64,000 nt of DNA, from assembly GCA_910588005.1 (NCBI GenBank), contig CAJUQM010000005.1, forward strand, positions 21,579 through 85,578, read 5' to 3'. The notes under the pieces were generated by a model, which saw nothing but the letters and a program-made list of their open reading frames with translations, was not told the DNA's origin and searched no databases. Shown here one piece after another: positions 44,225-53,628 of this stretch. Position 1 is the stretch's first letter. Each line of letters begins with the position of its first letter. Source of the DNA: an uncultured Oscillibacter sp. GTDB taxonomy: Bacteria > Bacillota > Clostridia > Oscillospirales > Oscillospiraceae. The translations under genes and the position numbers were made by a program.

Positions 44225-45574
44225 ATGAACGCATATCTCGCCAGAGTCATCGAAAACGTCAAGGCCAAGCACGCCGACGAACCGGAGTTCATCCAAACGG
44301 TGGAGGAGGTCCTCACCTCTCTGGAGCCGGTGGTAGAAAAGCACCCGGAGTATGAGAAGGCCTGCCTGCTGGAGCGGATGGTGGAGCCGGAGCGGACCAT
44401 CAGCTTCCGGGTTGCCTGGATGTCCGACGACGGTGCCTGGCATACCAACACCGGCTGGCGCTGCCAGTTCAACGGCGCCATCGGCCCCTACAAGGGCGGT
44501 CTGCGCTTCCAGAAAGACGTAAACCTCAGCATTATCAAGTTTTTGGCCTTTGAGCAGACCTTCAAAAACGCCCTGACCGGACTTCCCATCGGCAGCGGCA
44601 AGGGCGGCAGTGACTTTGACCCCACCGGTAAGTCCGACGGAGAGATCATGCGCTTCTGCCAGTCCTTTATGACGGCCCTGCACCGCTTTATCGGCCCCGA
44701 CGTGGATGTGCCCGCCGGCGACATGGGCGTGGGCACCCGGGAGATCAGCTATCTCTTCGGTCAGTATCGCCGGCTGCGGGGCGCATGGGAGAACGGCGTT
44801 CTCACCGGCAAGGACTTCGCTTCCGGCGGTTCCTTGGTGCGGCCGGAGGCCACGGGCTTTGGCTCCGTCTATTATCTGGAAAACGTCCTAAAGCACGAGG
44901 GCGAGGAGATCAAGGGAAAGACTATTGCCTGCGCGGGCTTTGGCAATGTGACCTGGGGCATCTGCAAGAAGGCCACAGAGCTTGGGGCCAAGGTAGTCAC
45001 CCTCTCCGGTCCGGACGGCTATATTTACGATCCCGACGGCGTGGCCACGCCGGAGAAGATCGCATATCTGGTGGAGATGCGCAACTCCGGCCGGAACCGC
45101 GTCCAGGACTATGCCGAGAAGTTCGGTGTAGAGTTCTTCCCCAAGGAGAAACCTTGGGGCGTGAAGGTGGACGTCTGCATGCCATCCGCCATGCAGAACG
45201 ATGTGCATTTGGAGCACGCCAAGCAGATTGCCGCAAACGGCGTGAAATACTATATCGAAGTGGCCAATATGCCCACCACCAACGACGCGCTGAAATTCCT
45301 GATGGAGCAGCCCGGCGTCATTGTAGCTCCCTCCAAGGCCGTCAACGCCGGCGGCGTGGCCACTTCCGCCCTGGAGATGGCCCAGAACAGCGAACGCCTG
45401 ATCTGGACTGAGGAGGAAGTCGACAGGCAGCTCCACCGGATTATGGACAACATCTACAGCATGAGCGTGGAGGCTGCCGAGAAGTACGGCCTAGGCTACA
45501 ATCTGGTGGCTGGCGCAAATATCGCGGGCTTCCAGCGGGTAGCCGACGCCATGATGGCCCAGGGCGTTTTCTAA
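44225..45574 (+). CDS. gdhA: NADP-specific glutamate dehydrogenase
   Basis: 449 residues, the hexameric small-type enzyme. Glutamate/oxoglutarate-binding YKGGLRFQKDVN and catalytic-Lys loop LPIGSGKGGSDFDP (around residue 125), DVDVPAGDMGVG, and a Rossmann loop CAGFGNVTWGI (around residue 238). Amination of 2-oxoglutarate to glutamate; NADP preference is inferred from the family length. Very biased codon use like pckA suggests strong expression. AAGGAGGT precedes the ATG. Confidence 0.97.
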   Translation: MNAYLARVIENVKAKHADEPEFIQTVEEVLTSLEPVVEKHPEYEKACLLERMVEPERTISFRVAWMSDDGAWHTNTGWRCQFNGAIGPYKGGLRFQKDVNLSIIKFLAFEQTFKNALTGLPIGSGKGGSDFDPTGKSDGEIMRFCQSFMTALHRFIGPDVDVPAGDMGVGTREISYLFGQYRRLRGAWENGVLTGKDFASGGSLVRPEATGFGSVYYLENVLKHEGEEIKGKTIACAGFGNVTWGICKKATELGAKVVTLSGPDGYIYDPDGVATPEKIAYLVEMRNSGRNRVQDYAEKFGVEFFPKEKPWGVKVDVCMPSAMQNDVHLEHAKQIAANGVKYYIEVANMPTTNDALKFLMEQPGVIVAPSKAVNAGGVATSALEMAQNSERLIWTEEEVDRQLHRIMDNIYSMSVEAAEKYGLGYNLVAGANIAGFQRVADAMMAQGVF

Positions 45575-45640
45575 CTCTCTTCCAACAGATTGATCTTTCC
45601 CCAAGCACAAAGAAACCTGAAAATCTGATATCGGATAAAA

Positions 45641-45698
45641 GCCCCTCAAGGGAATCCGGAAAAAGTGCGTATTTTTCTCCCGGACGCCCCTTGGGGGA
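45641..45698. other. Long imperfect hairpin after gdhA
   Basis: CCCCTCAAGGG-AA-TCCGG (from 45642) pairs with CCCGGA-CG-CCCCTTGGGGG (45679-45697). No good U-tract in either direction; it may end the gdhA transcript or protect its 3' end. Confidence 0.45.
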
Positions 45699-45768
45699 CT
45701 CCTTTGTATCGCCCCATCCCGCGCCGCAAGCGATCTCTGTTTTTACCCCCGATTCTCCTCCAACGATA

Positions 45769-45797
45769 TTGACACGGAACCGGTTCTCCTTTATTAT
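45769..45797 (+). promoter_or_regulatory. Sigma-A promoter of the hybrid kinase gene
   Basis: TTGACA at 45769-45774 and TATTAT at 45792-45797, 17-base spacer. The leader contains the hairpin TAGGAGC/GCTCCTA (45819-45838) just before GGGGAGG. Confidence 0.75.
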
Positions 45798-45856
45798 AAA
45801 AATAATCATGCACCGCGTTAGGAGCCTCACTGCTCCTACGTGTGGGGAGGAACAAT

Positions 45857-48800
45857 ATGTATCACTGTCATCTGCGTTTTTACTATATGGGCCGTCGGCG
45901 TGAACTATTGGAAACCATCCAGGCGGTTCCTCCGCTGAGGAATTTCACCCATACGTTTTTGGAGAGTGACTGTCCGGAGCAGGCCCTGGCCGCCCAGGCG
46001 GATGTGATTCTGGCTGATCTGCGGGATCTGGACGGGCCAGAAACTGTACAGGCCCTGGCCGCCTGCAAAAAAGCGGAGGCAAATCTAATTCTCCTGGCAG
46101 AAAGCACGCAGATTCCCTCTTTGGAGGAATGTCTGACGGAGGCCGCCGACCTTTGGGTCCTGCCCATGTCCAGCGCGGAGCTGGCATTCCGCTTCCGGCG
46201 CCGGCTGGATCAAATTAAGGTGCACGCTGATTTTTGGCAGACCAGCCACTATCTGGAATCCGCCATCAACAGCACTCCAAATCTCATTTGGTACAAAGAT
46301 AAAAACGGCGTCCACGAAAAGGTAAACGACAGCTTTTGCCAAACCGTCGGCAAATCCAAAGATCAAGTGCAGGGACAGCGTCACGCCTATATTTGGGACG
46401 TGGAGCAGGATGATCCCGCCTGCATTGAATCCGAGCGGATTGTCATGGAGAAGCGGGAGACCTGCGTATCGGAAGAGACTATCCAAACCGGTGGCGGCAC
46501 CAGACTGCTGACCACCTATAAGTCCCCTCTGTATGATCTGGACGGCAGCGTCATGGGCACCGTAGGCATCGCCATCGACGTGACACAAGAGCGGCTCTAT
46601 GAGCAGGAGCTGGTTGCCAAAACCAAAACCCTGGAGACTCTCTTCACCACCATGGACTGCGGCATCATGTGCCACAGTCTGGACGGTTCCCATATTCTCA
46701 GCGTCAACCGGGCTGCTTTGGAGATTTTGGGGTATACATCCGAGGCCGAATTGGTGGAAAACGGATTCAATATGATCGCCTCCTCCGTTTTAGACGAAGA
46801 CAAGTCAAAACTGCGGGATGCTATTCTCTCTTTACGCAGAGAGGGAGACAGTGTCAATGTCGAGTACCGGGTCCGGCATACCAACGGCAATCTGCTCCAT
46901 GTCATGGGCAATATTAAGCTGATCCGGGAAAACGGCGAGCTGCTCTACCAGCGCTTCCTGTTGGATTGCACCGCTCAAAAACAGCGGGAACAGGAAATAC
47001 AGATCGAGACTGAACGCCGGCACAGAAACCTGGTTCAGGCCCTGGCCACTGACTACAATCTTGTGTGCTTTTTTGATCTCAATACCGGGCTGGGCGAGGC
47101 GCTCCGGACCCACGCTTGTCCTTTTGGTATTCTGGATTCCCTCTTTAACGGCGAAATGCCCCTTGACGCCAGCATGGAACGGTACATCCAGACCTGTGTC
47201 CTTGAAGATGACCGGGAAATGCTGCGGAAGGCCGTCTCTATGGATTCCCTGCGGGAAGAGCTGACCGACCGGGACACCTTCTACCTCAACTACCGCGCTC
47301 TCTGCGGTGATGAACTGTGCTACTTCCAGATGAAAGCCGTCCGCGCCGGAGACTGGGACAGCAGCCGCGGCGTGGTGGTTGGCTTTCGCAGCGTGGACGA
47401 GGAGACCCGGGCCGAAATGGAGAAGAAAGCCCTGCTGGAGGACGCCCTCTCCCAGGCAAACCGGGCCAGCAAGGCCAAGAGCGTGTTCCTGTCCAACATG
47501 TCCCACGATATTCGCACGCCCATGAACGCCATCATCGGCTTTACGGCCCTGGCCACCACCCACATCGACCAAAAAGAACAGGTGGCGGGATACCTAAAGA
47601 AAATCATGACCTCCGGCAATCACCTGCTAAGCCTAATCAACGATGTGCTGGATATGAGCCGGATTGAAAGCGGAAAGATCTACCTGGAGGAAAAGCCCTG
47701 CAGCCTGCCGGATATTCTCCACGGCCTTCGCAACATCGTTCAAGCGGACGTCCACGCCAAGCAATTAGAGCTGTATATGGACGCGGTGGACGTCAAGAAC
47801 GAGGGCATCTATTGCGACAGGCTCCGGTTAAATCAGGTACTCCTGAACCTATTGGGCAACTCCATCAAATACACTCCCGCCGGCGGCGTAGTCAGCGTCC
47901 GGGTCATTGAAAAGCCCGGCGCCCCGGCAGGCTGGGCCAGGTACGAGTTCCATGTAAAAGACACTGGGATCGGCATGAGTGAAAGCTTTGTCTCCCATAT
48001 CTTCGAGCCATTTGAGCGGGAGCGGAACTCCACCACCAGCGGCATCCAAGGTACCGGCCTGGGAATGGCGATTACCAAGAACATTGTGGATATGATGAAT
48101 GGCTCCGTCGAAGTTAAGAGTAAACTTGGCGTAGGTACGGAGACCACTGTCGCCATCTCCTTCCGCCTGTGCTCTGATGCCGCAGTTCCCCAAGCGATTC
48201 CAGAGCTGAAAAATTGCCGGGCACTTGTGGTGGACGACGACTTCAACACCTGTGACAGCGTATCCGGCATGCTCCAGCAGATCGGAATGCGGGCCGAGTG
48301 GACTCTCTCCGGCAAAGAGGCCGTGCTGCGAACCCGTCAAGCGGTCATGCGCAATGACCATTACTATGTATATATTATCGACTGGCTGCTGCCGGACATG
48401 AACGGCGTAGAGGTGGTCCGCCGGGTCCGGAAGGAGTGCGGCGAAGATGTACCTATTATCGTCCTCACCGCTTACGACTGGTCCGATATTGAGGACGAGG
48501 CACGAGAGGCCGGTGTTACCGCTTTTTGCAGCAAACCGCTGTTCCTCTCTGAGCTGCGCAGCTGCCTTCTCTCCGTGGTGAGCACAGACGAGACGCCGAA
48601 ACCTGAAAAGGTCAGTCCGCCTGTTGTCCGCACAGGGCGAATCCTATTGGCGGAGGACAATGAGCTGAACCAGGAGATCGCCCAGGCCATTTTGGAGGAG
48701 GCCGGCTTCACCGTGGAGATCGCCGGAAATGGACAGACCACGGTGGAGATGCTGAGCAAATCTCAGCCCGGCTATTACCAGCTGATCCTGATGGACGTGC

Positions 48801-49009
48801 AGATGCCGGTGATGAACGGCTACGAGGCTACCCAGGTTATTCGAAAGCTGGAAAATCCGGATCTCGCCTCTATCCCCATTCTGGCTATGACCGCCAACGC
48901 CTTTGAAGAGGATAAGCAGGAGGCGCTGAAATCCGGTATGAACGGTCATATCTCAAAACCCATCGACATCGACGATCTGATGAAAGCACTGGACACAGTG
49001 CTCTGCTGA
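45857..49009 (+). CDS. Hybrid sensor histidine kinase with two receiver domains
   Basis: 1050 residues, no membrane segments, so a cytoplasmic sensor. Order: degenerate receiver-like N-terminus (1-~120), PAS domains at roughly 130-250 and 255-370, a third PAS-like region (~390-530), HisKA with phospho-His550 (SNMSHDIRTPMNAIIGF), HATPase (NSIKYTPAGG; DTGIGM; GTGLGMAITKNIVDMM), receiver 1 with Asp842 (IIDWLLPDMNG) and receiver 2 with Asp980 (LILMDVQMPVMNGYEA). No HPt domain or output module is encoded alongside, so the signal presumably goes to an HPt protein elsewhere. The start is the ATG at 45857 after GGGGAGGAA. Single gene between its promoter and a long terminator. Input unknown. Confidence 0.92.
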   Translation: MYHCHLRFYYMGRRRELLETIQAVPPLRNFTHTFLESDCPEQALAAQADVILADLRDLDGPETVQALAACKKAEANLILLAESTQIPSLEECLTEAADLWVLPMSSAELAFRFRRRLDQIKVHADFWQTSHYLESAINSTPNLIWYKDKNGVHEKVNDSFCQTVGKSKDQVQGQRHAYIWDVEQDDPACIESERIVMEKRETCVSEETIQTGGGTRLLTTYKSPLYDLDGSVMGTVGIAIDVTQERLYEQELVAKTKTLETLFTTMDCGIMCHSLDGSHILSVNRAALEILGYTSEAELVENGFNMIASSVLDEDKSKLRDAILSLRREGDSVNVEYRVRHTNGNLLHVMGNIKLIRENGELLYQRFLLDCTAQKQREQEIQIETERRHRNLVQALATDYNLVCFFDLNTGLGEALRTHACPFGILDSLFNGEMPLDASMERYIQTCVLEDDREMLRKAVSMDSLREELTDRDTFYLNYRALCGDELCYFQMKAVRAGDWDSSRGVVVGFRSVDEETRAEMEKKALLEDALSQANRASKAKSVFLSNMSHDIRTPMNAIIGFTALATTHIDQKEQVAGYLKKIMTSGNHLLSLINDVLDMSRIESGKIYLEEKPCSLPDILHGLRNIVQADVHAKQLELYMDAVDVKNEGIYCDRLRLNQVLLNLLGNSIKYTPAGGVVSVRVIEKPGAPAGWARYEFHVKDTGIGMSESFVSHIFEPFERERNSTTSGIQGTGLGMAITKNIVDMMNGSVEVKSKLGVGTETTVAISFRLCSDAAVPQAIPELKNCRALVVDDDFNTCDSVSGMLQQIGMRAEWTLSGKEAVLRTRQAVMRNDHYYVYIIDWLLPDMNGVEVVRRVRKECGEDVPIIVLTAYDWSDIEDEAREAGVTAFCSKPLFLSELRSCLLSVVSTDETPKPEKVSPPVVRTGRILLAEDNELNQEIAQAILEEAGFTVEIAGNGQTTVEMLSKSQPGYYQLILMDVQMPVMNGYEATQVIRKLENPDLASIPILAMTANAFEEDKQEALKSGMNGHISKPIDIDDLMKALDTVLC

Positions 49010-49023
49010 TTCTCATTTTGATC

Positions 49024-49070
49024 AAAGCCCCTCTGGGACCGCTAAAAAGCGGTCCCAGAGGGGCTTTCCA
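49024..49070. terminator. Very long bidirectional terminator
   Basis: Perfect 20-bp stem (49024-49043 with 49048-49067, loop AAAA) between convergent genes; T-runs are short on both sides. 49071-49167 contains nothing else that I can see. Confidence 0.85.
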
Positions 49071-49167
49071 TAAAAGGAAATTACCACACCGGGCACTCTC
49101 AAGATCCTCCGGCATTTCTGATCTATGCCCAGGCGGAGTCACCAGGACACCCCTGAGATTCCCCCTG

Positions 49168-50907
49168 TCACCGGATCTTCAGCTGTTTTACCAAGGCCTC
49201 TTCCGGAGTCACATTCACCGTCTGATATTTGGTATACACAACCATACCGGGTCTGGCCCCGGCAGGTTTCTTCACATCTTTCACCCGGGCGTAGTCCACA
49301 GGAACGTTGCCGCTCTCCCGCGCCTGGGAATACCAGGCCGCCAGCTTCGCGGCCTCCACCAGATCATCCTCCCCCACCGCCTGTCCGCCGGTGCGGAGAA
49401 TGACATGGGACCCGTGGAGCTTTTGCGTATGGAGCCAAAGATCCCGGTGGTCCGCCTCTCGCAGCGTCAAATGGTCGTTTTGACGGTTATTCCGGCCCAC
49501 CAGCACAAGAAACCCGCCGCTGGTACGAAATTCCCGGGGTCTTGCCGCCCGCTGGCGGGGTTCTTTCTTCCCCTGCTTTTTCAAAAAGCCCGCCTCCCGC
49601 AGCTCACTCCGGATCTCCAGGAAGTCCTGCTCCGTCTCAGCCCGCCCGATCTCCTCCAGCACGCTCTCTAAATATTCCAGATCCCGGCGGGCAATCTCCA
49701 TCTGCTGGCGCAGGTATTTCTCGGCAGTCTTAGCCTTGGCATATCGCTTATAGTATTGCGCCGCATTTTGCTGCGGCGTCAGCAGCGGGTCCAGCTGGAT
49801 GACAGCCTCACTCCCCGCCTCGTCGTAATAGTTTTCGCACACCAGCTTCCCCTGTCCCCGCTCCATGCGGTAAAGATTAGAGGTAATCAGGTCTCCGCAG
49901 ATCCGAAGCTGATCCCGGCTCTGCGTCTGGATATAATCCCGTTCCTGCATGGCCAGCTTTCGCCGCAGGCGGTCTCGGGCGGTGGACGCCGTGCGAATGA
50001 GGTCCGCTCCCCGCTGGCGCACCCGTTCCCGCTGCTCACGGGCCTCGTAAAATTCATCCAGCAATTTGGAAAAGCTGCTGGAAACCTCCATCTCCATAGC
50101 GCCGCCGTACTGGACAATTGGAAAACAGGAAAACTCTTCCGGACGGCCGTCCCGCTTGAGACAGACCGGCGTAAACCGGCTCTCCCGAATCATGGAGGTC
50201 ACGTTCCGCACCTCCTGCCACAAGCGCTCCTCGCCCTCCAGGGCACAGAGGCGGCAATCCGTCTCTCCCGCCGCACGGAAGGCCAGCTCCCGCGCCATAA
50301 GCGGAGACATTCCAAAATAACAGTCCAGCAAAAAAGCGTCGATCTGCCGCTCCGGATTGGCGGAAGCCAGCTTTTGGAAAAATCCCTCCTCCGTCTCCTC
50401 TGTCACCGGCAGGCGGCCTCCGGCGGCCGGCGGCTCATAATAGAGTCCCGGCAGCACCTGGCGGGCGGCGGACAGATCCGCATCCACCCTGCGCAGACAG
50501 TCAATAATCCGCCCCTCTCCGTCCAACAGGATCAGATTGGACCTGCGGCCCATGGCCTCCAGCACCAACGTCCGGCGGCCAGGACGGCCAAAGTCGTCAG
50601 TGATCTCCAGTTCCAGCCGCACCAGCCGCTCCAAGGGCGGCTGCGTCAATGCCGCGATCTTTGCCCCTGTCAAATGCTTGCGCAGCAGCATGCAAAACAT
50701 CGGCGGCTCCGCCGGATTATCCCGCAGCGTCTCCGTCAGCTGAATGCGGGGCGCATTGGCCCCCGCGTTTAGAAGCAGCCGCCGTCCCCGCAGCAGCAGA
50801 ACCACCTGGTCCCGGGCAGGCTGCTGCACCTTGTCAATCCTGAGTCCCAACAGCTGGGGACGCAGCTCCTCCGCCACTGCCTGCAGGCAAATCGCATCTA
50901 ACGGCAT
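49168..50907 (-). CDS. rqcH: NFACT protein RqcH (ribosome-associated quality control)
   Basis: 579 residues. N-terminal FbpA/NFACT-N domain (MPLDAICLQAVAEELRPQLLG), two helix-hairpin-helix and coiled-coil regions in the middle (residues ~260-430), and the C-terminal NFACT-R domain (FRTSGGFLVLVGRNNRQNDHLTL ... DLWLHTQKLHGSHVIL). Recruits tRNA-Ala to add alanine tails to stalled peptides on 50S subunits; older annotation calls it fibronectin-binding protein. Its ATG overlaps the end of mrnC. Confidence 0.94.
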   Translation of the reverse strand: MPLDAICLQAVAEELRPQLLGLRIDKVQQPARDQVVLLLRGRRLLLNAGANAPRIQLTETLRDNPAEPPMFCMLLRKHLTGAKIAALTQPPLERLVRLELEITDDFGRPGRRTLVLEAMGRRSNLILLDGEGRIIDCLRRVDADLSAARQVLPGLYYEPPAAGGRLPVTEETEEGFFQKLASANPERQIDAFLLDCYFGMSPLMARELAFRAAGETDCRLCALEGEERLWQEVRNVTSMIRESRFTPVCLKRDGRPEEFSCFPIVQYGGAMEMEVSSSFSKLLDEFYEAREQRERVRQRGADLIRTASTARDRLRRKLAMQERDYIQTQSRDQLRICGDLITSNLYRMERGQGKLVCENYYDEAGSEAVIQLDPLLTPQQNAAQYYKRYAKAKTAEKYLRQQMEIARRDLEYLESVLEEIGRAETEQDFLEIRSELREAGFLKKQGKKEPRQRAARPREFRTSGGFLVLVGRNNRQNDHLTLREADHRDLWLHTQKLHGSHVILRTGGQAVGEDDLVEAAKLAAWYSQARESGNVPVDYARVKDVKKPAGARPGMVVYTKYQTVNVTPEEALVKQLKIR

Positions 50908-51314
50908 ACCTCCGCCTCCTCCATCATCTCTTGAAACAGCTGGTTAACCCGGTCCCGCCGCCCACTGAGATACAGCCAGCCAAGCAAGGCCTCCAGAGCC
51001 GTGGCCTCCCCGTACTGGGCACGGCTGGCGTGGTTCGGGACGGTGTGGACCTGGGCGTTGCGGCCCCGGCGAAACACCGCCGCCTCCTCCTCGGTAAGCA
51101 GGGGCAAAATTCGCTCCGCCCGCCGTGCCTGAGATTCCGCGCACACTAAACGGATGGCCGCCTGGTGCAGCCCCTTTCCGGTGGCCTTGCCGTGAGCGCA
51201 GAGCCAGGTACGGGCCAAAATCTCAAAGACCGCGTCCCCGATATGGGCCAGGCCGACCGAGCTGATGGCTCGAAGCTGATCCGGGGCAAAACATGGTTCA
51301 AAATAATTCTCCAT
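50898..51314 (-). CDS. mrnC: Mini-ribonuclease III
   Basis: 138 residues. RNase III catalytic domain alone, without the dsRNA-binding domain: LAHIGDAVFEILARTWL (signature with catalytic Asp) and GEATALEALLGWLYL (catalytic Glu). Matures 23S rRNA in Firmicutes. Upstream of and overlapping rqcH by 10 bases. Confidence 0.94.
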   Translation of the reverse strand: MENYFEPCFAPDQLRAISSVGLAHIGDAVFEILARTWLCAHGKATGKGLHQAAIRLVCAESQARRAERILPLLTEEEAAVFRRGRNAQVHTVPNHASRAQYGEATALEALLGWLYLSGRRDRVNQLFQEMMEEAEVCR

Positions 51315-51518
51315 AGGGTTCTCCTTATGTGATCGCCGGCAAAAAGCCGCTTTTTGGAATAGTATACCACATCCCTGGGAAATTTTGCTGAAAATGTTGC
51401 CTTATAGGTCCACCCTGCCCCTTGGAGGCGCAAATCTTTTCTCTTTCTATATTCATTTAAAGCAAAATAATTCTCGCCGCTCTATCCCAAGGGAAAATCG
51501 CCGTGGAGATAAACGGTT

Positions 51519-51555
51519 AGCGCCCCGGGCAAAGCCCGGGGCGCTTGGTTTTCTT
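51519..51555 (+). terminator. Hairpin with T-rich tail
   Basis: 12-bp perfect stem AGCGCCCCGGGC (51519-51530) with 51534-51545, loop AAA, followed rightward by TGGTTTTCTTCT. No rightward gene lies before it (mrnC is leftward), so it may instead stop leftward transcription of the Cys-rich gene, after which the sequence is TAACCGTTTAT. Confidence 0.6.
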
Positions 51556-51572
51556 CTGCAATGGGTAAGGAA

Positions 51573-51770
51573 TCAGCAGCAGGGGGTGGGGTTGCAGTTA
51601 CAATTGCAATTGCACCCGCAGCCGTTGTTGCAGCCACAGTTGCAGCCGCAGTTGCAGTCACAGCAGCAGTTGCCGCCGCTCCAACCGCTGTTGCCGCAGC
51701 AGCACCAGATGATGATCAGCAGGATGATAATCCAGCAGCAGTTGCCGCCACCAAAGCCGTTATTGCACAT
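51573..51770 (-). CDS. Small Cys/Asn/Gly-rich membrane peptide
   Basis: 65 residues: a short N-terminus (MCNNGFGGGNCC), one very hydrophobic segment WIIILLIIIW (residues ~13-22), then a tail dominated by alternating Cys (CNCGCNCGCNNGCGC...), 22 or so Cys in all. AGGAGG precedes the ATG at good spacing, so translation is likely. The tail could bind metal or cross-link by disulfides; similar Cys-rich peptides occur in spore coats and clostridial genomes, but no function is assigned. Confidence 0.65.
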   Translation of the reverse strand: MCNNGFGGGNCCWIIILLIIIWCCCGNSGWSGGNCCCDCNCGCNCGCNNGCGCNCNCNCNPTPCC

Positions 51771-51856
51771 AAGGGGAACCTCCTATGAATTGTTGGCCGG
51801 CTGAACCGGTCTCAACCCATAGTATGCGTTCCACCGCCAGGGGTGCAGAATTCCTG

Positions 51857-52945
51857 TTAGAGCCGCCAGCCGGACACCATGCCCCGGGCGGTCTCCCACT
51901 CTACGGCGGTAAAAACACCGCTGTCCATCAGCTGATCTCCCAGCGTCCGGTTGCTGTTTGGCAGCAAAGCCTCCAGAGCGTAATAGGAGATGTATACCAA
52001 TTCCGCCCGCAGGAAACGGTCCCTCTGGAGCATCGCTGTCTCTCCGGCAGTCAAAACGCCCACGTTCACCGCCCGGTCAAAAACGTCCGCCAGATTCGTA
52101 TTGGCAATAGAGCTATATCCCATGGCCCGAAGGACAAATTCCGTGTATTGATGGGCGTTGACAGCCCCGGCAGGCCGGAACTGTGTGGCGCTGTATCCAT
52201 TGGTATAGCCCCGCTCATAGGCATAGCCCACATATTTCTCCGCCTCAGAACCCTTCGCCACATCCGTAAAAGGCGTTGTTCCCATCCAGGCCAGCGCCTG
52301 CTGCTCCTCCCCCAGAACGCGGATAAACATAATCAACGCCTGAAGACGGGTGGGGGCCACCTCCAGGTCAAAGCCCTGGCCGTAGCCGGTAAGCGTACCA
52401 CGGAACAGATGAAGCTCCCGCAGGGCAGCGGCCATGGCGTTGTAATCCTCGGCGCCGGAATAGGAAAGACTCACATCCCCCTGATAGTCCATCACCGCCG
52501 TCTTCGAGGTGACAATGAAGTGGGCGGCGGTATCTTCCGCCGCCATATAGCGGTGGTTTTTGATAAGGGCCGTGCCGCTGGGAACCTCCATGCCGGCGGT
52601 AATATCCACCACCGCCCCGGGGGAGGGATCGGATATATACGCTTCCCCCGCCAGCAGTATCACACTGCCGCCGGTGGAGCAAACCGCGTCGTCCGCCTCT
52701 TTCAGCCGTGTCTCCGCCCAAGCAGATGAGACGGCGGCAGTCATTCCTCCCTCTCCCCCATTCAGCAGGGCGGCATCGGAATCATCTAATCGCCGGTCCA
52801 CCTGTCCGTCCACCGCCGCAGTAAAAGCGCCGGTAAGGTAGGATAGCGTAGCCAGCGGGTCGGCCGCGTCTCCGGCGGCCACAGCCCACGCCGCCGCCAG
52901 CACCAGCACACAAACAGGCAGCAACAGCAAAATTTTTTTCTTCAT
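51857..52945 (-). CDS. Secreted protein with S-layer-homology repeat
   Basis: 362 residues. Signal peptide (MKKKILLLLPVCVLVLAAAWAVAAG), a ~170-residue unique region (YMAAEDTAAHFIVTSKTAVMDY), and one or two C-terminal SLH-like units (APTRLQALIMFIRVLGEE ... FTDVAKGSEAEKYVGYAYERGYTNGYS). SLH domains bind pyruvylated secondary wall polymers, so it should be wall-attached. ATG at 52945 after GAGGG; the frame extends to 52972 with no support. It sits 13 bases after rex in the same direction and may be cotranscribed. Confidence 0.82.
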   Translation of the reverse strand: MKKKILLLLPVCVLVLAAAWAVAAGDAADPLATLSYLTGAFTAAVDGQVDRRLDDSDAALLNGGEGGMTAAVSSAWAETRLKEADDAVCSTGGSVILLAGEAYISDPSPGAVVDITAGMEVPSGTALIKNHRYMAAEDTAAHFIVTSKTAVMDYQGDVSLSYSGAEDYNAMAAALRELHLFRGTLTGYGQGFDLEVAPTRLQALIMFIRVLGEEQQALAWMGTTPFTDVAKGSEAEKYVGYAYERGYTNGYSATQFRPAGAVNAHQYTEFVLRAMGYSSIANTNLADVFDRAVNVGVLTAGETAMLQRDRFLRAELVYISYYALEALLPNSNRTLGDQLMDSGVFTAVEWETARGMVSGWRL

Positions 52946-52958
52946 AACAGAACCCTCG

Positions 52959-53588
52959 TCAACGGTTGGCAATGCGGTAGCTAAGCGTCAGCAAACTATC
53001 CGCAAAATGGATGTTTTCAAACTGCACATCGGGATCGCCGCTGCTCAGCTCGACATTGGTAAAGTTCCAAAATCCCCGAACTCCCAAACCGATGAGGCGG
53101 TCGGCGGTGTCCTGCGCCACCGACTGGGGAATTGTCAGCACCACCACATCTATGCTGTGGTTCCGGATGTAATCCTCCAGCTCATCTATGGCGTAGATGG
53201 GCACGCCGTTGACGCGAGAACCGATGACGGCGGAGGACACATCGAAGGCGGCGTCCACCGTAAATCCCACCTGGTCGAAGTGGAAATTCTGCAGCAGCGC
53301 ATGACCCAAATTACCCACGCCGATCATCACAAGATGGTGATGATTATCCACGCCCAGAATATGTCCGATCTCGGAGCGCAGCTCCTCCACATTATAGCCG
53401 TAACCCTGTTGTCCAAATTCTCCGAAACAGCTGAAATCCTGCCGGATTTGAGAGGCGGTGATGTTCATCTCCTGCCCCAGGGAATGTGAGGAGATCCGGA
53501 CCACGCCGCGGGCGCACAGGTCGGTCAGCTGCCGGTAATACCGGGGCAGACGGCGGATAACCGCATCAGAGATATTTTCCTTTTTCAA
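52959..53588 (-). CDS. rex: Redox-sensing transcriptional repressor Rex
   Basis: 209 residues. N-terminal winged helix (ISDAVIRRLPRYYRQLTDL ... MNITASQIRQDFSCFGEFG) and a Rossmann domain with GVGNLGHALLQNF for NADH. Represses fermentation genes when NADH/NAD+ is low. The preferred start is the TTG at 53588 with GGGGTGA upstream; the longest frame (53669) would begin inside the promoter. Autoregulation is likely (see the operator). Confidence 0.96.
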   Translation of the reverse strand: MKKENISDAVIRRLPRYYRQLTDLCARGVVRISSHSLGQEMNITASQIRQDFSCFGEFGQQGYGYNVEELRSEIGHILGVDNHHHLVMIGVGNLGHALLQNFHFDQVGFTVDAAFDVSSAVIGSRVNGVPIYAIDELEDYIRNHSIDVVVLTIPQSVAQDTADRLIGLGVRGFWNFTNVELSSGDPDVQFENIHFADSLLTLSYRIANR

Positions 53589-53628
53589 AGCAATCACCCC
53601 GTTAAAAAAGTTTGTTAAAGTTATGATT

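Noticed and set aside
49756..50772. Rightward open frame of 338 codons
   Set aside because: Antisense of rqcH; no start signal or domain.
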